From Methylomonas subterranea (lineage in GTDB: Bacteria > Pseudomonadota > Gammaproteobacteria > Methylococcales > Methylomonadaceae), in contig NZ_JANIBJ010000021.1 of NCBI RefSeq assembly GCF_024505185.1, forward strand, positions 22,933 through 86,932: a DNA stretch of 64,000 nucleotides, read 5' to 3'. The notes below the pieces were generated by a model. The model saw only the letters and a list, made by a program, of their open reading frames with translations, was not told the origin of the DNA and made no database searches. A program made the translations under genes and the position numbers. This document shows positions 57,053-64,000 of the stretch, one piece after another; position 1 is the stretch's first letter, and the number at the start of each line of letters is the position of its first letter.

Positions 57053-57661
57053 TTATAATTGAATTCCAGAGAAAGCCATAAAGCCCAAAGACATCAAGCC
57101 GGCTGTGATAAAAGTGATGCCCAAACCTTGCAGCGCCGCGGGAATATCACTGTATTTGAGTTTCTCGCGCACACCGGCCATCACTGTAATCGCCAACGCC
57201 CAGCCGAAACCGGAACCGATGCCGTAGACAGCGCTTTCGGTGAAGTTGTAATCGCGCTCTATCATGAACAGACTACCGGCCAAAATCGCACAGTTAACGG
57301 TGATCAGGGGCAGGAAGATACCCAGAGCGTGATACAGCGCCGGGAAGAACTTATCCAGCGTCATCTCCAATATCTGCACCAAAGCCGCAATCATGCCGAT
57401 ACAGCTCAACAGACTCAAAAAGCTCAAATCGACACCGGTTATGCCCAACCAGGCCAAGGCATCTTCCTTCAACAGGGTTTGATAAATGAAGTTGTTGGCG
57501 GGTACCGTCAAGGTCTGTACCACCATAACCGCAATACCCAGACCCATCGCGGTGGAGATTTTCTTGGAAACCGCCAGAAAGGTACACATGCCCAAAAAGA
57601 AGGACAAGGCCAGGTTTTCGATGAAAACCGCTTTAACAAATAGACTGATATAGGCTTCCAT
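57053..57661 (-). CDS. nqrE: Na+-translocating NADH:quinone reductase subunit E
   Basis: A 202-residue membrane protein with six helices. The conserved Cys residues that hold the iron between NqrD and NqrE lie in [14 protein letters not shown] and [13 protein letters not shown]. It overlaps nqrD by a single base at 57661. Its length and helix pattern are normal. Confidence 0.97.
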   Translation of the reverse strand: MEAYISLFVKAVFIENLALSFFLGMCTFLAVSKKISTAMGLGIAVMVVQTLTVPANNFIYQTLLKEDALAWLGITGVDLSFLSLLSCIGMIAALVQILEMTLDKFFPALYHALGIFLPLITVNCAILAGSLFMIERDYNFTESAVYGIGSGFGWALAITVMAGVREKLKYSDIPAALQGLGITFITAGLMSLGFMAFSGIQL

Positions 57662-58329
57662 TAGTGGTGCCCTCCTTCACCGTGAGCAATCGACAGTATT
57701 TTGAACTCGTTGTGTTCAACCTGTTTGGGTTTCCAGGTACGAAAACCCCAGATGATCAAGCCGATGATGAAAAATGCGCTGGGTGGCAACAACATCATGC
57801 CGTTGGGCACATACCAGCCGCCGTCCTTGACCAACGGCAGCACGTCGAAGCCCAGCAATTTGCCGGAACCCAAGGTTTCTCTGAAGAAGGCCACCATGAC
57901 CAGGATCAGACTGTAACCCAAGCCGTTACCGATACCATCGATAAAACTTTGTAGCGGCGGATTTTTCATCGCATACGCTTCGGCCCGCCCCATCACGATA
58001 CAGTTGGTGATGATCAAGCCGACGAATACCGACAACTTTTTGCTGATTTCGAAGGCAAACGCTTTCAGGATTTGGTCGACCACAATAACCAATGAAGCGA
58101 TGATGATCATTTGCACGATGATCCTGATACTGCTGGGCGCATGGTTGCGCACCGCGCTGATCGCCGCGCTGGAACACGCGGTCACCGAGGTCAAGGCCAT
58201 CGCCATGATCAGCGAGGTCGACATTTGCGAAGTCACCGCCAGCGCCGAACACACCCCGAGCACCTGCAAGGTGATCGGGTTGTTATCGACCAAGGGTTCA
58301 AATAACACTTTTTTAGTTTCTTTATCCAT
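57661..58329 (-). CDS. nqrD: Na+-translocating NADH:quinone reductase subunit D
   Basis: A 222-residue six-helix membrane protein. Cys residues for the shared iron site are in [14 protein letters not shown] and [15 protein letters not shown]. The C-terminus is slightly long and ends HGEGGHH. It is one base in overlap with nqrE and eight bases after nqrC. Confidence 0.97.
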   Translation of the reverse strand: MDKETKKVLFEPLVDNNPITLQVLGVCSALAVTSQMSTSLIMAMALTSVTACSSAAISAVRNHAPSSIRIIVQMIIIASLVIVVDQILKAFAFEISKKLSVFVGLIITNCIVMGRAEAYAMKNPPLQSFIDGIGNGLGYSLILVMVAFFRETLGSGKLLGFDVLPLVKDGGWYVPNGMMLLPPSAFFIIGLIIWGFRTWKPKQVEHNEFKILSIAHGEGGHH

Positions 58330-58337
58330 GACGATTC

Positions 58338-59198
58338 CTAACCGTTTGTTTTGATTTTGTTCAGGAAAGGCGCGAAACCTTCCGGTCCCATCCAGTACAG
58401 GATCAAATTGCTGACGCCGCGACTGGTCAGAGTCGCGCCCGCCAAGCCGTCGACTTTGTAAGCCGCATCCGGACGGCTGGTGTCTACCGTGCCCTTGACC
58501 AGCGTCAAAGCCACCTCACCGTTGTCTCCGTAGACTTTTTTGCCTTTCCACAGCGCGCGCCAGTTGGGATTAACCACCTCGCCACCCAGGCCCGGGGTTT
58601 CGCCCTGGTCGTACAGATTGATGCTTTGTACGGTCCGCCCATCCGCCTCCAGCGCCATAAATCCGTACATGGTGGACCACAGCCCATAGCCATTAACGGG
58701 AAGAATGATGGATTGCAACTGATCGCCATTTTTAACCAAAAACACTTTGGCAACCTTGGCTTTCATCCGAATACTGGCAATATCCTTATCGACGGGAATC
58801 AATTCGTTCTGCGCGGGGTCCTTGGCGGCCTTACGCTGATCGTATTCGTCAACGTTGCCGTCAACATATTCACCGGTAGACAGATCAACCAATTTCGCTT
58901 CGATTCTCTCCTTGAATGCCGCGTCAATATCGGTGTCTTCTTGCAACAAGCCGGCAACATCAAGAATATTTTTCTTCATGTCCAGGGCTTTGTTATAGCT
59001 TTGCAAAGGTCTCAGCGCCACCGTGGCCAGCGAGACCAATACGGCGCAAACCAAACATAGCGCCAAGGCAACCGCAACGGTTTTTTCCAGGCTGTCGTTG
59101 CTTAAGGCCAGCACTTTGTCACGATACACCTTGAATTGTTCGTAATATTTGCAAAGCTGCTCGTTATACTTGCAGGTCTTTTTTTCGGCGTTAAGCAT
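58338..59198 (-). CDS. nqrC: Na+-translocating NADH:quinone reductase subunit C
   Basis: A 286-residue protein with one N-terminal helix ([20 protein letters not shown]) and a periplasmic domain carrying covalent FMN. The flavin-linking motif is AGATLTSRG, the second Thr being the attachment site; most relatives have SGATLT. The start at 59198 was chosen because GAAGGA lies ahead and the ATG overlaps the nqrB end by eight bases. An upstream TTG/CTG extension is open but unlikely. Confidence 0.95.
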   Translation of the reverse strand: MLNAEKKTCKYNEQLCKYYEQFKVYRDKVLALSNDSLEKTVAVALALCLVCAVLVSLATVALRPLQSYNKALDMKKNILDVAGLLQEDTDIDAAFKERIEAKLVDLSTGEYVDGNVDEYDQRKAAKDPAQNELIPVDKDIASIRMKAKVAKVFLVKNGDQLQSIILPVNGYGLWSTMYGFMALEADGRTVQSINLYDQGETPGLGGEVVNPNWRALWKGKKVYGDNGEVALTLVKGTVDTSRPDAAYKVDGLAGATLTSRGVSNLILYWMGPEGFAPFLNKIKTNG

Positions 59199-60389
59199 GG
59201 CGTTTGATCCTTCTTCTAATATTTGCTTGAACAACAAAGTAATCTATCAATGGCGCAAACATATTGGAAAAAAGAATGGCCAGCATCATACCCTCGGGGA
59301 ATGCGGGATTGATCACCCGGATGATCACAACCATGAAACCGATCATGACACCGTATATCCAGCGTCCGGTATCGGTTACCGCGGCGGAAACCGGATCGGT
59401 CGCCATATAAACCATACCGAAAGCAAAACCGCCCAACACCAAATGCCAATACCACGGCGTGGCAAACATATGATTGGTGCTGCTGCCTATCACATTCAGC
59501 AAGGTAGACATCGCAATCATGCCAATCATGACCCCACCCATGATGCGGTAGGACGCGACCCGGGTGTACAGCAAGAACGCCGCGCCGAGTAAACAGGCCA
59601 ATGTCGAGGTTTCGCCCATGGAGCCCGGAATGAAGCCCAGAAAGGCCTGAAACCAGCCAAAGCTGGCTTGAATGGCTTCCACGCCGCCGGCGGCGCCAAG
59701 AGACAATGCGGTCGCGCCGCTGAAACCGTCCACGGCAACCCAAACGGCATCGCCTGAAATCGAGGCAGGATATGCAAAGAACAGGAAGGCCCGACCGGTC
59801 AATGCGGGGTTCAAAAAGTTTTTGCCGGTGCCGCCAAAGACTTCCTTACCCAACACGATGCCGAACGAAATACCCAACGCGACTTGCCACAAAGGGATGT
59901 CTGGCGGCAGGATCAGCGTATACAGCATCGAAGACACCAAAAAGCCTTCATTGACTTCGTGCTTGCGCACGGTAGCAAACAATACTTCCCAGATGCCGCC
60001 CACCGCCAGGGTGGTGAAATAGACCGGAAAGAAATACAGCATGCCGTGCACCAGGCAGGACAATGGATTGTACGGACTGTATCCAAACAGCACCATCGGA
60101 ATGCGGCGCCAGTTATCTATGGATTCGACGCCCATGGCCTGCATGGCCAGATTGGCCTGATAACCGGTGTTATACCATGCCATCAGTACACAGAACGCCG
60201 TGGCGATGACCACAAAAGTCATGGTGCGCTTCAGGTCGTTACCGTCGCGAACATGAGTTTTACCGCGCGTTACATCGGTCGGGGTATAGATGAAAGTATC
60301 CACCATCTCATAAAGACCGTAATACTTTTCAAACTTGCCGCCCTTTGTAAAATGCGGCTCTATGCTATCTAAAAAGTCTCTAGCCGACA

Positions 60390-60390
<1 letters not shown>
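59191..60390 (-). CDS. nqrB: Na+-translocating NADH:quinone reductase subunit B
   Basis: A 399-residue membrane subunit with about ten helices and the riboflavin and FMN sites. The FMN-linking motif is in [15 protein letters not shown], the Thr of SGAT being the attachment point. A further feature is [20 protein letters not shown]. The start abuts the nqrA stop (60390). It forms the Na+ path with D and E. Confidence 0.97.
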
Positions 60391-61808
<1,418 letters not shown>

Positions 61809-61911
61809 TCAAGACATCAAACCGTTCCATTACATCACAAGTTACGGGCTTACTCAACGTCAAATCGCCCTTGCAAAGCACATTGCGCCAAGATTAATGA
61901 GCCTCGCCGCT

Positions 61912-62640
61912 TCAGATATCCACCACCTTGTTGATATCGAAAGCCTCCACGACTCTGCGCCCGATATAACCCCGGGTATTGCTTAAAATTCGGGCATCGG
62001 CAATCCGGTAATCACCCATATTGTGCACATGACCGTGAAACCAGGCCGTTATCTCGTATTCATGAAACAACCATTTCAAATCGTTGCAATAAGCCATTTT
62101 CTTCAACGCGTTGGGCGTTTCTATCCAACTCCATTCAGTGGGAGCATGATGAGTCACCACAACGGTTTGACCGGCGAATGGCGTAGCCAACTGTTTTTCC
62201 AGCCAAGCCTTGGCTTCCGAATGCAGAGCGGAAAAATGGGACTGATTGAAGGCTTCGTCGTTAAAGCGAATTTTGCGAAAATCGTTTAGCGTCTTTCCGA
62301 TGGCTTCGGCTTTCGCATCGCCGTCGACGAATAAATCGGCCCACAACGTGCATCCCAAAAACCGGATATCCTGGATGACATGCTGATCTTTCTCCAGAAA
62401 CCGGATATTAGTACCGGCGCATTCCTGTCGCAGCATGTTCAAAACCGCGCTGTATTCGCTGTTATAAAATTCGTGATTTCCCGCCACATAGATCACGGGC
62501 TTATCGATAGCCTTCAGCCACTCCACTCCTTGACTGAAAACCCCGATGTCGCCCGCCGCGACTACCACATCCGCATCCGTGTCCGGCAAACCTTGTTCGC
62601 CGAATTCCAGGTGTACATCAGAAAAATAATTTATCCGCAC
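61912..62640 (-). CDS. Calcineurin-like metallophosphoesterase
   Basis: A 242-residue soluble phosphoesterase with a full two-metal site: DVH (FSDVHLEFG), GD (AAGDIGVF), GNHE (VAGNHEFYNSEY), the H in VVTHHAPTEWSW and the GHVH motif (FHGHVHNMGDY). The substrate is not predictable from the sequence. It is a lone gene, divergent from ispG. Confidence 0.9.
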   Translation of the reverse strand: MRINYFSDVHLEFGEQGLPDTDADVVVAAGDIGVFSQGVEWLKAIDKPVIYVAGNHEFYNSEYSAVLNMLRQECAGTNIRFLEKDQHVIQDIRFLGCTLWADLFVDGDAKAEAIGKTLNDFRKIRFNDEAFNQSHFSALHSEAKAWLEKQLATPFAGQTVVVTHHAPTEWSWIETPNALKKMAYCNDLKWLFHEYEITAWFHGHVHNMGDYRIADARILSNTRGYIGRRVVEAFDINKVVDI

Positions 62641-62671
62641 AATTTGCTCTTTCGTCCTAGCGCTTAGGGGG

Positions 62672-62702
62672 TATAATTCGTATTACTAAGTAAATTACTT
62701 GG
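62672..62702 (+). promoter_or_regulatory. Probable ispG promoter with adjoining inverted repeat
   Basis: A perfect -10 box TATAAT lies at 62672-62677. Downstream at 62686-62702 an inverted repeat (CTAAGTAA-A-TTACTTGG, one mismatch) covers the expected start of transcription, a normal place for a repressor site. No clear -35 box was found. Confidence 0.45.
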
Positions 62703-62742
62703 TATTTTCAAATAACTTCGATTTTTTGCAAACATTAATTCT

Positions 62743-63963
62743 ATGTCGATTAGCCCCAGAAAACACACTCAACAAGTATCGATCGGAAACGTTAAGGTCG
62801 GCGGCGGCGCGCCGATTGTGGTGCAATCCATGACCAATACGGATACTGCCGATGTTGCGGGAAGCGTTCAGCAGATTATGGAATTATCGACCGCCGGCTC
62901 TGAAATGGTTCGCATCACGGTTAATACCGAAGAGGCCGCCAAGGCCGTACCGGAAATCGTCAACAAACTGGCGCAAAAAGGCTTTTCGGTGCCCATTATC
63001 GGCGACTTCCATTTCAACGGCCACAAGTTATTGGAAAAATACCCCGATTGCGCGCAAGCGCTGGCCAAATACCGCATCAACCCCGGCAACGTCGGCAAGG
63101 GCAAGGCTCGCGACCCGCAGTTTCAACAGATGATAGAGTTCGCCTGCAAATACGACAAACCGGTGCGAATCGGCGTCAACGGCGGCAGCCTGGATCAGGC
63201 CGTACTAACCCGACTGCTGGACGAAAACCGGCAATTGGCCAACCCCAAGGAGCTTTCAGCTATCACCCGAGAAGCCATCGTGCTGTCGGCGTTGGAAAGC
63301 GCGGCAAAAGCCCAGGAACTGGGCCTTGGCAAAGACAAGATCATCCTGTCCTGCAAAATCAGCAACGTGCAGGAATTGATCAGCATTTACGAAGACTTGT
63401 CCAACCGTTGCGATTACGCCTTGCACCTGGGCCTGACCGAAGCCGGCATGGGCTCGAAAGGCATCGTCGCCTCTTCTGCCGCGCTAGGTGTTCTAATGCA
63501 ACAAGGCATAGGCGACACCATCCGCATTTCTTTAACCCCCGAACCCGGCGCGGCCCGCACCAAGGAAGTCGTCGTGGCCCAGGAAATCCTGCAAACCATG
63601 GGCTTCCGCTCCTTTACCCCGATGGTCATCGCCTGCCCCGGTTGCGGACGCACCACCAGCGATTATTTCCAAAGACTGGCCCAGGACATCCAGGCCTATC
63701 TGCGCGACCAAATGCCGGTATGGAAAGATAAATACAAAGGCGTGGAAACCATGGAAGTGGCGGTCATGGGCTGCGTGGTCAACGGCCCCGGCGAAAGCAA
63801 AAACGCCAACATCGGCATCAGCCTGCCCGGCAGCGGCGAATCGCCGGTGGCACCGGTATTCGAAGACGGCGTAAAAACCGTTACGCTGAAAGGCGACCGC
63901 ATTGCCGAAGAGTTTCAGGTATTGGTTGAGCGCTATATTGAATCGCACTACAGCGCGAACTAA
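62743..63963 (+). CDS. ispG: 4-hydroxy-3-methylbut-2-enyl diphosphate synthase
   Basis: A 4Fe-4S enzyme of the MEP isoprenoid pathway (GcpE), 406 residues. An N-terminal TIM barrel ([29 protein letters not shown]) and a C-terminal cluster domain are present. The Fe-S ligands are the cysteines of [12 protein letters not shown] and of [13 protein letters not shown], with a late Glu completing the site. Short proteobacterial form without the plant insertion. It starts at ATG 62743, 41 bases after the inverted repeat. Confidence 0.96.
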   Translation: MSISPRKHTQQVSIGNVKVGGGAPIVVQSMTNTDTADVAGSVQQIMELSTAGSEMVRITVNTEEAAKAVPEIVNKLAQKGFSVPIIGDFHFNGHKLLEKYPDCAQALAKYRINPGNVGKGKARDPQFQQMIEFACKYDKPVRIGVNGGSLDQAVLTRLLDENRQLANPKELSAITREAIVLSALESAAKAQELGLGKDKIILSCKISNVQELISIYEDLSNRCDYALHLGLTEAGMGSKGIVASSAALGVLMQQGIGDTIRISLTPEPGAARTKEVVVAQEILQTMGFRSFTPMVIACPGCGRTTSDYFQRLAQDIQAYLRDQMPVWKDKYKGVETMEVAVMGCVVNGPGESKNANIGISLPGSGESPVAPVFEDGVKTVTLKGDRIAEEFQVLVERYIESHYSAN

Positions 63964-64000
63964 CCGCATTCAATGCTTACTAAAAAGGCGGCCATTGGCC

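Overview
The window looks like chromosome of a gammaproteobacterial methanotroph, most likely Methylomonas or a close relative in Methylococcales. This rests on a cytochrome P460, a complete Na+-NQR operon, RegBA-type redox control, a PEP-CTERM protein whose sorting tail reads VPVPGAVWLFGSA, and moderate-to-high GC. No methane or methanol oxidation gene falls inside the window, so the placement is an inference.

Layout. 1-5.6 kb: the 3' part of radA, a membrane spermidine-synthase-like protein, a PEP-CTERM protein with a probable cyclic-di-GMP riboswitch, and PilZ and FHA signalling proteins. 5.8-11.6 kb: a pta-ackA operon that also carries a small secreted protein, an HDOD protein and a CobW-type GTPase. 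11.6-14.5 kb: a 2TM protein, a RegB/RegA pair and a VanZ-like protein. 14.6-17.1 kb: tRNA-Phe followed by a gene-poor, AT-rich stretch with an atypical short-chain dehydrogenase and gene remnants. 17.1-20.7 kb: a USP-like protein, a SulP transporter fused to two USP domains and a beta-carbonic anhydrase, together a likely inorganic-carbon uptake module. 21-24.6 kb: two TctD/OmpR-type regulators and one TctE-like kinase. 24.8-25.6 kb: a decayed nhaD. 25.7-34 kb: a type I restriction-modification operon (hsdM, hsdS, DUF559, a broken rhuM, a DUF1016 nuclease, hsdR). 34.2-39.4 kb: a seven-gene arsenic operon. 39.6-44.7 kb: NUDIX, histone-deacetylase-like, cytochrome P460, a small secreted protein and CstA. 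45-53.6 kb: a dead REP-associated transposase, a giant hybrid sensor, a TonB-dependent receptor, a PLP enzyme and folP. 53.7-64 kb: HerA-like ATPase, nqrABCDEF plus nqrM, a phosphoesterase and ispG.

The most unusual signal is a set of small palindromic repeats. One family of about 40 bp sits inside the coding frames of hsdR, DUF559 and hsdS (at least six copies) and is translated as extra residues without breaking the reading frame. Two same-orientation copies in hsdS lie about 870 bp (290 codons) apart in the same frame. A second family has terminal inverted repeats and occurs at about 20.8, 24.8 (at the breakpoint of nhaD) and 55.7 kb. A third is the GTAG-headed REP type, one copy directly beside the broken RAYT transposase gene. 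The second notable unit is the SulP-USP-USP fusion with its neighbouring carbonic anhydrase.
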